Positions 25,385 to 34,267 are shown, counted from the stretch's first letter. The stretch is DNA of 64,000 bases from Streptomyces lichenis (GCF_023218175.1 NZ_JALPTH010000030.1:1-64000); one strand, 5' to 3'. Numbers and translations are program-made. The notes: generated by a model not told the origin, from the sequence alone.

Positions 25385-26263
25385 ATGAGGAGCAGCAACC
25401 CGGTCTTCTCGCGACGGGGGTTCAGCCGCGACACCGGCTACGCGGGCTTCAACGCGCAGCAGCCGCAGGCCGGGAGCCCCGCCGCCGGAGCAGGCCCCTA
25501 CGCGACGAACCCGTACGCGACCAACCCGTACGCGCAGGACACCCAGCTCGGCGACCCCACGCAGGCCCCGGCGCGCTCGGGCGCGATGACCATCGACGAC
25601 GTGGTGAGCCGCACGGCCATCACGCTCGGCACGGTCTTCGTCACCGCCGCGCTCTCCTGGTTCCTGCTGCCGGTCGACCCGGCCAACATCAACACCTCGT
25701 ACGGCATCGGCGTCGGCGCCGCTCTGGTGGCCTTCGTCTTCGCGATGATCCAGGCCTTCAAGAGCAAGGCCTCGCCCGCGCTGATCCTGCTGTACGCGGC
25801 CTTCGAGGGCGTCTTCCTGGGCGTCATCTCCAGCGCGGTCTCCACCTACGTCACCCCCGGCGCGGTGCCGCAGGCGGTGCTCGGCACCATGGCGGTGTTC
25901 GCCGGTGTGCTGATCGCCTACAAGATGCGCTGGATCCGGGTGAACCGCCGGTTCGTCGGCTTCGTGATGGCCGCGGCCATGGGCTTCATGCTGCTGATGG
26001 TGGTGAACCTGCTGTTCGCCCTCATCGGCGGCGGTGACGGCCTCGGCTTCCGCAGCGGTGGCCTCGGCATCCTGTTCGGCGTCATCGGCATCATCCTCGG
26101 TGCCTGCTTCCTCGCCCTGGACTTCAAGCAGGTCGAGGACGGTCTCACCTACGGCGCCCCGCGCCAGGAGGCGTGGCTGGCGGCCTTCGGTCTGACCATG
26201 ACCCTGGTCTGGATCTACCTGGAGTTCCTGCGGCTCATCGCGATCCTGCAGGGCGACGACTGA
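25385..26263 (+). CDS. Bax inhibitor-1/YccA family membrane protein
   Basis: 292 aa; ATG 25385 behind GGAGGAG. A hydrophilic N-terminus of ~75 residues carries the short repeat YATNPYATNPYAQ, then about seven transmembrane helices (TLGTVFVTAALSWFLLPV; IGVGAALVAFVFAMIQAF; ALILLYAAFEGVFLGVI; LGTMAVFAGVLIAYKM; GFVMAAAMGFMLLMVVNLLF; LGILFGVIGIILGACFLALD; LAAFGLTMTLVWIYLEFLRL). This is the TMBIM/YccA fold, linked elsewhere to calcium leak, but the role in Streptomyces is unknown. It is monocistronic. Confidence 0.9.
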   Translation: MRSSNPVFSRRGFSRDTGYAGFNAQQPQAGSPAAGAGPYATNPYATNPYAQDTQLGDPTQAPARSGAMTIDDVVSRTAITLGTVFVTAALSWFLLPVDPANINTSYGIGVGAALVAFVFAMIQAFKSKASPALILLYAAFEGVFLGVISSAVSTYVTPGAVPQAVLGTMAVFAGVLIAYKMRWIRVNRRFVGFVMAAAMGFMLLMVVNLLFALIGGGDGLGFRSGGLGILFGVIGIILGACFLALDFKQVEDGLTYGAPRQEAWLAAFGLTMTLVWIYLEFLRLIAILQGDD

Positions 26264-26282
26264 CCCGTCAGTCCCCAGCAGC

Positions 26283-26318
26283 GAGGGGCCCGTCCGGCAG
26301 CAGCCGGGCGGGCCCCTC
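26283..26318. terminator. Bidirectional terminator
   Basis: GAGGGGCCCGTCCGG and CCGGGCGGGCCCCTC form a 15-bp stem (one G-T wobble) with a 6-nt loop. It stands between the convergent BI-1 family gene and the DUF4287 gene. Confidence 0.85.
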
Positions 26319-26335
26319 CGCCGTTTCGGACGGGG

Positions 26336-26566
26336 TCAGAGCAGCTTGCGCGCGGCCCGGCGCAGGTCGTACTCGTGGATGATCGCCTTGGCGTGCCCGT
26401 ACGAGAGGTCGTGCGCGCCCCGGAGCCAGCTCACCTTCTCCTCGAAGCGGACGAGGGAGGGGCCTTCCTCGACGGTGCGAAGCCATTCGGTCAACTGGCG
26501 CCCCGTGATGTCGGGGATGCGGGAGATCAGGTTGCGGTGGGTCTCTTCGGAGAAGACGTGGGACAT
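26336..26566 (-). CDS. DUF4287 domain-containing small protein
   Basis: 76 aa; ATG at 26566. The sequence HRNLISRIPDITGRQLTEWL...RFEEKVSWLRGAHDLSYGHA...AIIHEYDLRR is the whole DUF4287 domain: a small helical protein with the DLSYGHA-like turn. The domain is found alone or fused to DUF5655 and its function is unknown. It is divergent from the 110-aa hypothetical gene, with a ~100-bp region between them. Confidence 0.85.
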   Translation of the reverse strand: MSHVFSEETHRNLISRIPDITGRQLTEWLRTVEEGPSLVRFEEKVSWLRGAHDLSYGHAKAIIHEYDLRRAARKLL

Positions 26567-26665
26567 CGGCGCCTCCGGACGCGTCGAGCGTGTGCTCCTT
26601 CACGTCACCGTGCCTGAGCGTCCGCCCGTTGGCAACAGTCCGGCGGGGGCGCGTAGGGTCGCGGA

Positions 26666-26998
26666 GTGCTTGATACGAGTGGACTGACCGGCGCGGTGGA
26701 GCGCTTCGCCGACCGGCTGCGGGCGGCGCCGCAGAGCCGCCTCCAGCAGGGCGCGGCGGCCGGTGCGCTGGCTCTGGCCAGGGACTTGTCGCTGCGCGCC
26801 CAGCGGATCGAGGCCCCCGGCGAGCCGCCGCTGACCATGCCGGACGCCGGGATGTTCGCCGTCGCGGACCAGCTTGTGGTCGCCTGCAACGATCTCGCGG
26901 AGGTTCTGCGGACGGCCCCCGCCGGCTCCCCGCTCACCCGCGAACGGGACGAGGCCCTGGCGGCCGTCCGGCGCGCGGCCGCCGCCTCCGGGCTCTGA
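26666..26998 (+). CDS. Conserved hypothetical helical protein
   Basis: 110 aa from the GTG at 26666. Mostly amphipathic helices: SGLTGAVERFADRLRAAPQS, GALALARDLSLRAQRIEAPG, ADQLVVACNDLAEVLRTAP and RERDEALAAVRRAAA. There is no signal peptide or membrane segment. I do not recognise a named domain, though similar short proteins occur at this position in Streptomyces. It converges on the next gene with a 21-bp gap. Confidence 0.65.
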   Translation: MLDTSGLTGAVERFADRLRAAPQSRLQQGAAAGALALARDLSLRAQRIEAPGEPPLTMPDAGMFAVADQLVVACNDLAEVLRTAPAGSPLTRERDEALAAVRRAAAASGL

Positions 26999-27019
26999 GA
27001 AGGCCCTGGCCCGGTCCTC

Positions 27020-27928
27020 CTACAGGGAGGCGATGACGCGGTCGGCCAGGATGTAGACGTTGTCGGCACCCGTGCCGCAGGAGAAGGTCAGCGCGTACGC
27101 GCCGGAGACCCCGGACCCGCCCAGCAGCACCGGCTCCCGGCCGGCCCGCAGCGCGTCCGCGAGGCGTTCGGCGGTCTCCCGGTGCCCGGGGGTCATACAG
27201 AGGGTCGTCCCGTCCGCGAACACGTACACGTCCAGGGTGCCGAGCGGACCCGGGCGTACGTCGGTGAGCGCCGTGGCCGTCGCGGCCAGCTCCTCCAGGC
27301 GCGCCACGGTGCGCTCGTGGTCGGTGACCACCGGGGTCTGCACCGGCACGAAGTCCGGGTGCGAGGGGTGCCGGCGGCGGGCGGCGGCCAGCTCGGGGGA
27401 GTCCTCCGGGTGGTCCGCGACACCCGGCAGCTCGGGCAGCTCGGCGGCGAGGGCGTCCACGTCCTCCAGGCTCACCGGGTCGTCCAGCCCGTCCGCGTAC
27501 GCGGCGTACTCGCCGTACTCCGCGCCCAGCTCCAGCCCGATCCCGTCCAGTCCGACGAAGTCCGCCTGGCGCGGTACGAAGAAGGGGGCGCCGTCGTCGG
27601 GCAGACCGGCCGGTCCGCCGGGCAGCGGGCCGAGCGAGTCGGCCGCGTCCCGCGCCTCCTGGGCGGCCCAGAACGCCCGGGCCTCCGCCAGCTCCCGCTC
27701 CCGCTCCTCGGCCAGCGCCTCGGCGACCGCGGCCCGTATGTCCTCGGCGGCGCGGGCGTGCGGGACGGTGGGGGCGGGGGCCGCCGGGGCGGTGGGGGTG
27801 GCGTGGGCGAGCTCCGTGCGCAGCGCGGCGACCTGCTTGCGCAGCCCGTGGGCGGCGTGCAGGGCGGCGGCGCCCACGACCGTGGCGGCGGCCGTGGTCA
27901 GCAGCAGGGCGAGAGACATGGCGCTCAC
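27020..27928 (-). CDS. Membrane-anchored hypothetical protein with coiled coil
   Basis: 302 aa from GTG 27928 (GGGAG 7 nt upstream; ATG 27919 is the alternative). An N-terminal signal anchor (SLALLLTTAAATVVGAAALH) precedes a coiled coil (GLRKQVAALRTELA; AVAEALAEERERELAEARAF), an acidic low-complexity middle (~115-185) and a compact C-terminal domain (VARLEELAATATALTDV, GTLDVYVFADGTTLCMTPGH, AYALTFSCGTGADNVYILAD). Function is unknown. Codon usage is normal. Confidence 0.7.
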   Translation of the reverse strand: MSAMSLALLLTTAAATVVGAAALHAAHGLRKQVAALRTELAHATPTAPAAPAPTVPHARAAEDIRAAVAEALAEERERELAEARAFWAAQEARDAADSLGPLPGGPAGLPDDGAPFFVPRQADFVGLDGIGLELGAEYGEYAAYADGLDDPVSLEDVDALAAELPELPGVADHPEDSPELAAARRRHPSHPDFVPVQTPVVTDHERTVARLEELAATATALTDVRPGPLGTLDVYVFADGTTLCMTPGHRETAERLADALRAGREPVLLGGSGVSGAYALTFSCGTGADNVYILADRVIASL

Positions 27929-28290
27929 TGACTTACTCCCGACTTCAATCGATCCCCCGCACTTCCTACCTCAGCTTGTCGGGTGCCCGCGCCCCCTGTC
28001 AGTGCATTACGTCACGAAATGGACAGGTCTTTTGGCCGGTGTCCCGTCGCCGATTCGGCCGTGACCTGCGAGAACACGCCTGCCCGGAGAGGCAGGTCAC
28101 ATCCTGGGGGAGATTCGGTCACGGCTCGGGCGCGGATGTTTGCGCCGTGACGCAACGGTATTCACCGTGCACCGGGCGGTGACGAAGGGCCCCGCGGCGA
28201 GGCGGTGACCGTACCGGAAGGGGGCCCGGGAACGGAAACGGGGACCCGGCCGAAACCGAGCCCCCCTCCCGTATGTCTTTCGGCCTCGGC
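27929..28290. other. Intergenic region between thiolase and the membrane-anchored gene
   Basis: 362 bp without a gene. It contains two mutually exclusive small hairpins: CCTGCC/GGCAGG (28079-28084 with 28091-28096), and GACCTGC/GCAGGTC (28062-28068 with 28092-28098). The remainder probably holds the promoter of the downstream minus-strand gene and the thiolase transcript end, but no consensus is clear. Confidence 0.4.
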
Positions 28291-29511
28291 TCAGCTCAGC
28301 CGCTCGATCACCATCGCCATGCCCTGGCCGCCGCCCACGCACATGGTCTCCAGACCGAACTGCTTGTCGTGGAACTGGAGGCTGTTGATCAGGGTGGTGG
28401 TGATCCGGGCGCCGGTCATGCCGAAGGGGTGGCCGACGGCGATGGCGCCGCCGTTGACGTTCACCTTCTCCAGCGGGATGTCCAGGTCCCGGTAGGACGG
28501 GATGACCTGCGCGGCGAACGCCTCGTTGATCTCGACCAGGTCGATGTCGCCGACGGTGAGCCCGGCGCGGGACAGCGCCTGCTTGCTGGCCTCGACCGGG
28601 CCGTAGCCCATGATCTCGGGGGAGAGGCCGGAGACACCGGTGGACACGATCCGGGCCAGCGGGGTCAGGCCCAGCTCGCGCGCCTTGGTGTCGGACATGA
28701 TCACCAGCGCGGCGGCGCCGTCGTTGAGCGGGCAGCAGTTGCCCGCGGTGACCAGGCCGTCGGGGCGGAAGACCGGCTTGAGGCCCGAGACGCCCTCCAG
28801 GGTGACGCCCGCCCGGGGGCCGTCGTCCTTGGCCACCACGGTGCCGTCCGGGGTGGTGACCGGGGTGATCTCGCGCTCCCAGAAGCCGTTCTTGATGGCC
28901 TCCTCGGCGAGGTTCTGGGACCGCACGCCGAACTCGTCCATGTCCTGGCGGGTAATCCCCTTGAGCCGGGCCAGGTTCTCCGCGGTCTGGCCCATCGCGA
29001 TGTACGCGTCGGGCAGCAGGCCGTCCTCGCGCGGGTCGTGCCAGTCGGTGCCCTCCTGCTCGGCGCGGGCCGCGGTACGGGCCTCGGCCTCGGCGAAGAC
29101 CGGGTTGTGGGTGTCCGGCAGGCTGTCGGAGTTGCCCTTGGCGAACCGGGACACCGTCTCGACGCCGGCCGAGATGAAGACATCGCCCTCGCCCGCCTTG
29201 ATGGCGTGCAGCGCCATCCGGGAGGTCTGCAGCGAGGAGGAGCAATAGCGGGTGACCGTACAGCCCGGCAGGTGGTCCATCCCCATCTGCACGGCGATGA
29301 TCCGGCCCAGGTTGTTGCCCTGCTCGCCGCCGGGCAGACCGCAGCCGAGCATCAGGTCGTCGATCTCGCGCGGGTCGAGCTCGGGCACCTTGGCGAGCGC
29401 GGCCTGGATGATCGTGGCGGTCAGGTCGTCCGGCCGCACGTCCTTCAGGGAGCCCTTGAAGGCCCGGCCGATCGGGGAACGGGCGGCTGAGACGATCACG
29501 GCTTCGGGCAT
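28291..29511 (-). CDS. Acetyl-CoA C-acetyltransferase (thiolase)
   Basis: 406 aa; ATG 29511 with GGAG upstream (a GTG directly precedes it). It has the complete thiolase fold: nucleophilic Cys90 in TRYCSSSLQT, NEAFAAQVIP, GGAIAVGHPFGMTGAR with the active-site His, and the C-terminal acid/base Cys in TMCVGGGQGMAMV. It condenses or cleaves acyl-CoA (acetoacetyl-CoA/3-ketoacyl-CoA), so it acts in beta-oxidation or in supplying acetoacetyl-CoA. Chain-length specificity is not visible. It is monocistronic, between the SGNH gene and a hypothetical. Confidence 0.93.
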   Translation of the reverse strand: MPEAVIVSAARSPIGRAFKGSLKDVRPDDLTATIIQAALAKVPELDPREIDDLMLGCGLPGGEQGNNLGRIIAVQMGMDHLPGCTVTRYCSSSLQTSRMALHAIKAGEGDVFISAGVETVSRFAKGNSDSLPDTHNPVFAEAEARTAARAEQEGTDWHDPREDGLLPDAYIAMGQTAENLARLKGITRQDMDEFGVRSQNLAEEAIKNGFWEREITPVTTPDGTVVAKDDGPRAGVTLEGVSGLKPVFRPDGLVTAGNCCPLNDGAAALVIMSDTKARELGLTPLARIVSTGVSGLSPEIMGYGPVEASKQALSRAGLTVGDIDLVEINEAFAAQVIPSYRDLDIPLEKVNVNGGAIAVGHPFGMTGARITTTLINSLQFHDKQFGLETMCVGGGQGMAMVIERLS

Positions 29512-29743
29512 CACGGCTCCATGAGGGCGAGGAGGGCAGGACTGAGAGGGAAGTTACCCGTACGTATCACTCGGGGTCATCCGGACGGGTGTGTGATGCG
29601 GACCGCATTTCTAAGCGCCCGCTCAGTTCGGTGGGACTGCAGGACCGATACCCGCCGCGGGGCACGGGGACACCAGGGGCGGCTCGGGGTGGCCGCCGGG
29701 CTCCAGGGCGGCCGGGCCTGGGTCCGGACTCCTGGGGCGGATG

Positions 29744-29761
29744 CCCGGGGCGATCCCCGGG
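29744..29761 (-). terminator. Hairpin downstream of the SGNH hydrolase gene
   Basis: CCCGGGG-CGAT-CCCCGGG is a perfect 7-bp stem, extended outside by GGCCTGGG (about 29715) with CCCAGGCC (29763-29770). It is likely the 3' end of the minus-strand SGNH hydrolase transcript. Confidence 0.55.
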
Positions 29762-29808
29762 GCCCAGGCCTCCGCCCGCCCTTCCGGCGGCCCGGGCCGC
29801 CCCCCCCG

Positions 29809-30858
29809 TCACCGTCGTCGGGCGTCGTCCCGCAGCGGCGCAGGGGCCGGGGCTTCCGGGGCTGACCCCCGTTCCGGCGCGGGCGGGGCGGGCAGCCGCC
29901 GCCGGCGGCGGTGCTTGAGCAGGGCCCAGGGGGCGCGGGCGCCGGTGACCTCGGTGCCCGCCTCGTCGGCCGCCTCCGCCGCGGCCTGGGCGACCGGCAG
30001 CATGCCCTCGCGCCGGTCCGCGTCCAGCCGCTCGGCCTCCGGCCAGACCCCCAGCGCGGCGCACACCGTCGGCAGCACCGCCATCGCCGCGGTCGCGTAC
30101 CCCTCGGCCGAGGGGTGGTAGTTGTCCGCCCCGAACATCTCCCGCGGGTTGGCGGCGAACTCCGGGCCCAGCAGATCGCCCAGCGACACCGTCCGGCCGC
30201 CCTGCTCCACCACCACGATGGTCTGCGCCGCCGCCAGCTGCCGCGACACCCGCCGGGCCAGCCAGCGCAGCGGCTGGTACACCGGCTCGATGGTGCCGAG
30301 ATCCGGGCACGTGCCCACCACCACCTCCGCGCCCGCCGTGCGGAGCCGCCGCACCGCCGCCGCCAGATGGCGCACCGACTCGGTCGGCGGCATCCGATGG
30401 GTCACGTCATTGGCGCCGATCATGATCACGCACACGTCCGGCAACCGCCCCGGATCGGCCAGCGCCAGCGTCACCTGGCGGTCCAGATCGTCCGAGCGGG
30501 CGCCCGGCAGGGCCAGATTGCGCATCTCCACCGGGCGTTCCGCGACCGCCGCCAGCCCCGAGGCCAGCAGCGAACCGGGCGTCTGGCCGGCCCGGCGCAC
30601 CCCCTGCCCCGCCGCGGTGGAATCACCCAGCAGGGCGAGCCGCACCGGTGCCACCGGGAAGGTCGGCGAGCCGTACCCCGCCCCGTACAGCCCGTCCCCG
30701 CGCGGTGGGATCGGGGCCGTGCCCCCGCCCACCGAGCGCTTCGCCAGCTGCATCTCGGCCACCAGGACGCCGACCGCGGCGGCGCCCAGCAGTCCGATGC
30801 CCCCGCCCCCGTAGGCCGCGCCCGCCGCGATCCGCCGTGCCACCCTCGCCCTCGACAT
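29809..30858 (-). CDS. Membrane-anchored SGNH/GDSL hydrolase
   Basis: 349 aa from the ATG at 30858. An N-terminal helix (AAYGGGGIGLLGAAAVGVLVA) anchors it. The SGNH blocks are present: LALLGDSTAAGQGV (Ser nucleophile), NLALPGARSDDLDRQV (Gly block), VCVIMIGANDVTH (Asn block) and DNYHPSAEGYATAA (catalytic Asp/His). The Pro/Arg-rich tail is cytoplasmic or disordered. It is probably an extracytoplasmic esterase or lipase; the substrate is unknown. It is divergent from cbs with a 105-bp shared promoter region. Confidence 0.87.
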   Translation of the reverse strand: MSRARVARRIAAGAAYGGGGIGLLGAAAVGVLVAEMQLAKRSVGGGTAPIPPRGDGLYGAGYGSPTFPVAPVRLALLGDSTAAGQGVRRAGQTPGSLLASGLAAVAERPVEMRNLALPGARSDDLDRQVTLALADPGRLPDVCVIMIGANDVTHRMPPTESVRHLAAAVRRLRTAGAEVVVGTCPDLGTIEPVYQPLRWLARRVSRQLAAAQTIVVVEQGGRTVSLGDLLGPEFAANPREMFGADNYHPSAEGYATAAMAVLPTVCAALGVWPEAERLDADRREGMLPVAQAAAEAADEAGTEVTGARAPWALLKHRRRRRLPAPPAPERGSAPEAPAPAPLRDDARRR

Positions 30859-30963
30859 AGGCGCAGCCACCTCCTCGTGTCCGTACACCAGGTAACTGCC
30901 CCGTAACCGTGTCCGACTACGCATACGCTGGACTGACCATTACGGAGATCCCGGAGACTTACG

Positions 30964-32349
30964 GTGCGATTCCACGATTCGATGATCAGCCTCGTCGGCA
31001 ACACCCCGCTGGTGCGGCTCAACAGCGTGACCAAGGGCCTCAAGGCCACCGTCCTGGCCAAGGTGGAGTACTTCAACCCGGGCGGTTCGGTGAAGGACCG
31101 CATCGCCGTACGCATGATCGAGGCGGCCGAGCAGAGCGGCGCGCTCCAGCCCGGCGGCACCATCGTCGAGCCCACCTCCGGCAACACCGGTGTCGGTCTC
31201 GCCATCGTGGCCCAGCAGAAGGGCTACAAGTGCGTCTTCGTCTGCCCGGACAAGGTGTCCACCGACAAGATCAACGTGCTGCGGGCGTACGGCGCCGAGG
31301 TCGTGGTCTGCCCCACCGCGGTCGACCCGGAGCACCCGGACTCGTACTACAACGTCTCCGACCGGCTGGTCCGTGAGATCCCCGGTGCCTGGAAGCCGGA
31401 CCAGTACTCGAACCCGAACAACCCCCGTTCGCACTACGAGACCACCGGTCCGGAGCTGTGGGAGCAGACCGACGGGAAGATCACCCACTTCGTCGCGGGC
31501 GTTGGCACCGGCGGCACCATCAGCGGCACCGGCCGCTATCTGAAGGAGATCAGCGGCGGGAAGGTGCGCGTGGTCGGCGCCGACCCGGAGGGCTCGGTCT
31601 ACTCCGGCGGCTCCGGCCGCCCCTACCTGGTCGAGGGCGTCGGCGAGGACTTCTGGCCCTCCGCCTACGACGCCAAGGTGACGGACGAGATCGTCGCCGT
31701 CTCCGACAAGGACTCCTTCCAGATGACCCGCCGCCTCGCCAAGGAGGAGGGCCTGCTGGTCGGCGGCTCCTGCGGGATGGCGGTCGTCGGCGCGCTGAAG
31801 GTCGCCGAGGGCCTCGGCGAGGACGACGTGGTCGTGGTGCTGCTGCCGGACAGCGGCAAGGGCTACCTCTCCAAGATCTTCAACGACGAGTGGATGGCCG
31901 ACTACGGCTTCCTGGAGGAGGCCGGTACCTCCGCCGCCGTCGGCGACGTGCTCCGCGACAAGGAGGGGGCCATCCCCACCCTGGTCCATATGCACCCGGA
32001 CGAGACGGTCGGCCAGGCCATCGACGTGCTGCGCGAGTACGGCGTCTCCCAGATGCCCATCGTCAAGCCGGGCGCGGGCCACCCGGACGTGATGGCCGCC
32101 GAGGTCGTCGGCTCGGTGGTCGAGCGCGAGCTGCTGGACGCGCTGTTCACCCAGCGCGCCTCGCTGGACGACCCGCTGGAGAAGCACATGAGCAAGCCGC
32201 TGCCCCAGGTCGGCTCGGGCGAGCCGGTCAGCGACCTGATGGCCGTCCTCGGCACCGCCGACGCCGCCATCGTCCTGGTCGAGGGCAAGCCCACCGGCGT
32301 CGTCAGCCGCCAGGACCTGCTCGCCTTCCTGGCCCGCACGGCGAAGTAG
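30964..32349 (+). CDS. cbs: Cystathionine beta-synthase
   Basis: 461 aa; GTG start at 30964. The PLP fold-type II core (1-~320) has FNPGGSVKDRIAVRM with Lys44 for PLP, TSGNTGVGLAIVAQQ, VAGVGTGGTISGTGRYLKEI (phosphate loop) and GGSCGMAVVGAL. The C-terminal ~130 residues contain a pair of CBS domains (PTLVHMHPDETVGQAIDVLR; KPLPQVGSGEPVSDLMAVLG), which may bind an adenosyl ligand. It condenses homocysteine with serine, the first step of transsulfuration. Length and motifs are full. Two hairpins close the transcript. Confidence 0.93.
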   Translation: MRFHDSMISLVGNTPLVRLNSVTKGLKATVLAKVEYFNPGGSVKDRIAVRMIEAAEQSGALQPGGTIVEPTSGNTGVGLAIVAQQKGYKCVFVCPDKVSTDKINVLRAYGAEVVVCPTAVDPEHPDSYYNVSDRLVREIPGAWKPDQYSNPNNPRSHYETTGPELWEQTDGKITHFVAGVGTGGTISGTGRYLKEISGGKVRVVGADPEGSVYSGGSGRPYLVEGVGEDFWPSAYDAKVTDEIVAVSDKDSFQMTRRLAKEEGLLVGGSCGMAVVGALKVAEGLGEDDVVVVLLPDSGKGYLSKIFNDEWMADYGFLEEAGTSAAVGDVLRDKEGAIPTLVHMHPDETVGQAIDVLREYGVSQMPIVKPGAGHPDVMAAEVVGSVVERELLDALFTQRASLDDPLEKHMSKPLPQVGSGEPVSDLMAVLGTADAAIVLVEGKPTGVVSRQDLLAFLARTAK

Positions 32350-32594
32350 CCCCTTCCGGCGGAGTGGGACCCTTCCGGCGGAGCCGCAGCCCGCGGGCGT
32401 CCTTGACCCGGCGTCAGGATCGCGGTGCGGGCATGTCGCCGAAACGGTACGCACCCGTCATACGGCGGCAGCACCGCCTTAACACGTGGGCGTCATCGTT
32501 GGATGTGTCGGCGCCAGGGCTTCCGGAGCGGCTCCCGGATCACCCAGCGCGCCGCGGACGCGGAGACCGGCCCTGACCCGGGCCCGTGTCCCCC

Positions 32595-32647
32595 GCGAGG
32601 ACCGCCGTCGTCCCGCCCCCCGGTCACGGGGGTGCGGCGGTCCTCGC
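32595..32647. terminator. Hairpin 1 between cbs and convergent gene
   Basis: GCGAGGACCGCCG (32595-32607) and CGGCGGTCCTCGC (32635-32647) form a perfect 13-bp stem. Confidence 0.75.
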
Positions 32648-32656
32648 CATACCTCC

Positions 32657-32686
32657 GGGGCCGCCCGCCATCGCGCGGGCGGCCCC
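32657..32686. terminator. Hairpin 2 between cbs and convergent gene
   Basis: GGGGCCGCCCGC and GCGGGCGGCCCC form a perfect 12-bp stem with a 6-nt loop, 33 bp from the stop of the convergent gene. Confidence 0.8.
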
Positions 32687-32719
32687 GACCCATGTCCGGA
32701 GGCGGCGTCCGGGGGTGGT

Positions 32720-33139
32720 TCAGGCGTCCAGGGGGTGCTCGCGGGCCTCGCGGCGGCGACGTATCGGCCCGTCGCGCAGGGTCTGCGCGACGTTGACGCC
32801 GACGATCCCGGCCCAGACGGTCATCAGCCCACCCAGACCGGCCGCACCGGCACCGATGCCGGAGAGCGGGATGGCCAGCACCAGGGAGACCACGGCGAAG
32901 CCGAAGCGCTCGCCGAAGCCGGTGAGCGCGGGCTCGGCGGAGCGGCTGCCGCGGACCGCGCCTATCTGCTGCTCGGCCACCTCGCGGCGGACCCGGCGGT
33001 CCACCGTGGCCTCCATCCGCTGGTCGAGCTTCTCCAGGAACGATTCGATCAGCGCCTGCTCGTACTCCGCACCCAGGTCGCGGCGGGCGCTCAGGGTGGC
33101 GTCGAGCTCCTTGGCGAGCTCGTGATCGGGAGCTTTCAT
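32720..33139 (-). CDS. Small membrane protein with N-terminal helix
   Basis: 139 aa; ATG 33139. A charged N-terminal helix (KAPDHELAKELDATLSARRD, EYEQALIESFLEKLDQRMEA) is followed by two transmembrane segments (GFAVVSLVLAIPLSGIGAG; LGGLMTVWAGIVGVNVAQT) and a basic tail (RRRREARE). It resembles actinobacterial integral membrane proteins whose function is unknown. It is divergent from the RpiR gene with a ~160-bp shared upstream region, so the RpiR dyad might also affect it. Confidence 0.8.
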   Translation of the reverse strand: MKAPDHELAKELDATLSARRDLGAEYEQALIESFLEKLDQRMEATVDRRVRREVAEQQIGAVRGSRSAEPALTGFGERFGFAVVSLVLAIPLSGIGAGAAGLGGLMTVWAGIVGVNVAQTLRDGPIRRRREAREHPLDA

Positions 33140-33245
33140 GCTCGCTACGGTACGGAGTGCGCGGGGCCGGGTCATTGGGGCTAACCCCCCTCTTCGCCCA
33201 CCGGATGGCCCCCGGGCGGCGACGGGTGGCTTGCGGGGCGGCGCT

Positions 33246-33263
33246 CTGCATAATGTCATGCAG
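33246..33263. promoter_or_regulatory. Dyad upstream of the RpiR regulator, possible autoregulatory operator
   Basis: CTGCAT-N6-ATGCAG is a perfect inverted repeat 37 bp before the RpiR start. A second dyad, CATAAT/ATTATG (33249-33254, 33265-33270), overlaps it. The 10-mer GCTCTGCATA at 33243-33252 recurs exactly in the hutU promoter region (41091-41100). Confidence 0.5.
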
Positions 33264-33299
33264 GATTATGAGTGCTTGAATAGAACGAGGGGGACGGTC

Positions 33300-34145
33300 A
33301 TGAGCGACAGCCCGGCCGCGCGGCTCCAGGCGCTCTTCGAGGGCCACCGGCTGACGCCCACGCAGCGCCGGATCGCGCACTGGATGGTGCGCCGCGCCGC
33401 CGAGGTGCCGTACCTCTCCAGCGTGGAGATGGCCGAACTGGCCGGGGTCAGCCAGCCGTCCGTCACCCGCTTCGCGGTGGCGCTCGGCTTCGACGGTTAC
33501 CCCGCGCTCCGCCGGCATCTGCGCGAGGTCGCCCCGGGGGAGCAGCCCGCCACCGGGGACGGGGAGCAGGGGCTCAACGAGTACCAGCAGGCCGTGCAGG
33601 CGGAGATCGAGAACCTGCGCCACCTCAGCACGCTGCTGGCCGACCCGGCCCCGGTCGAGCGGGCCGGACGGCTGCTGGCCTCCTCCCGGCCGCTGCCCGT
33701 ACTGGGACTGCGGGCCGCCTCCTCGCAGGCCCGCGGCTTCGCCTACTTCGCCGCCAAGGTGCACCCCGACGTCCGGCTGCTGGACGAGGGCGGCACCATG
33801 CTCACCGACCGGATCGACGCGGCGGTACGGGCCGGGGCCGGGGTGCTGCTCTGCTTCGCGCTGCCCCGCCACCCGCGTGAGGTGGTGGACGCCCTGGCGT
33901 ACGCCCGGGAGGCCGGGCTGACCGTGGTCACGGTGGCCGACTCCGCGTTCGCCCCGGTCGCCCGCCACAGCGACCTGCTGATCCCCGCGGCCGTCGGCAC
34001 CGGGCTCGCCTTCGACACCGCCTGCGCGCCGATGCTGCTGGGGCGGGTGCTGCTGGAGGCCATGTGCGACGGGCTGCCGGACGCGCAGGCGCGGCTGGAG
34101 GAGTTCGACGCGGCGGCGGCCTCCCGCGGCCTCTTCGCCGAGTAG
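33300..34145 (+). CDS. MurR/RpiR family transcriptional regulator
   Basis: 281 aa; ATG 33300 behind GAGGGGGACGGTC. N-terminal HTH_6 (residues ~5-80: RLTPTQRRIAHWMVRRAAEV, SVEMAELAGVSQPSVTRFAV ALGF). A C-terminal SIS domain (~125-260: VLGLRAASSQARGFAYFAAK, GVLLCFALPRHPREVVDALA, TVVTVADSAFAPVARHSDLL) would bind a phosphosugar or other metabolite. Shared promoter sequence with hutU suggests it controls histidine utilisation, although the operon is 7 kb away; this is inference. Size is normal for the family. Confidence 0.9.
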   Translation: MSDSPAARLQALFEGHRLTPTQRRIAHWMVRRAAEVPYLSSVEMAELAGVSQPSVTRFAVALGFDGYPALRRHLREVAPGEQPATGDGEQGLNEYQQAVQAEIENLRHLSTLLADPAPVERAGRLLASSRPLPVLGLRAASSQARGFAYFAAKVHPDVRLLDEGGTMLTDRIDAAVRAGAGVLLCFALPRHPREVVDALAYAREAGLTVVTVADSAFAPVARHSDLLIPAAVGTGLAFDTACAPMLLGRVLLEAMCDGLPDAQARLEEFDAAAASRGLFAE

Positions 34146-34267
34146 CGGAGTAGGGGAGTAGGGGAGGAGTAGGGGCCGGGCGCGTGTCCGCCCGGCTCTC
34201 AGGAGACCTTCAGAACCGGCCGCTAGCCTGCCGCCCGGCGAGCCGGGGTGGATCAAGGGAGGCGTGC

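Larger units (their letters stand above)
32350..32719. other. Intergenic region with terminators between cbs and a convergent gene
   Basis: 370 bp. The last 125 bp hold two strong hairpins, listed separately. The first 240 bp include a short direct repeat CCCTTCCGGCGGAG (about 32353 and 32372) right after the cbs stop. No gene is seen. Confidence 0.5.

Noticed and set aside
28951..28957. TTA codon in the thiolase gene
   Set aside because: TAA on the plus strand at 28953-28955 is out of frame; the codons read ATT ACC.
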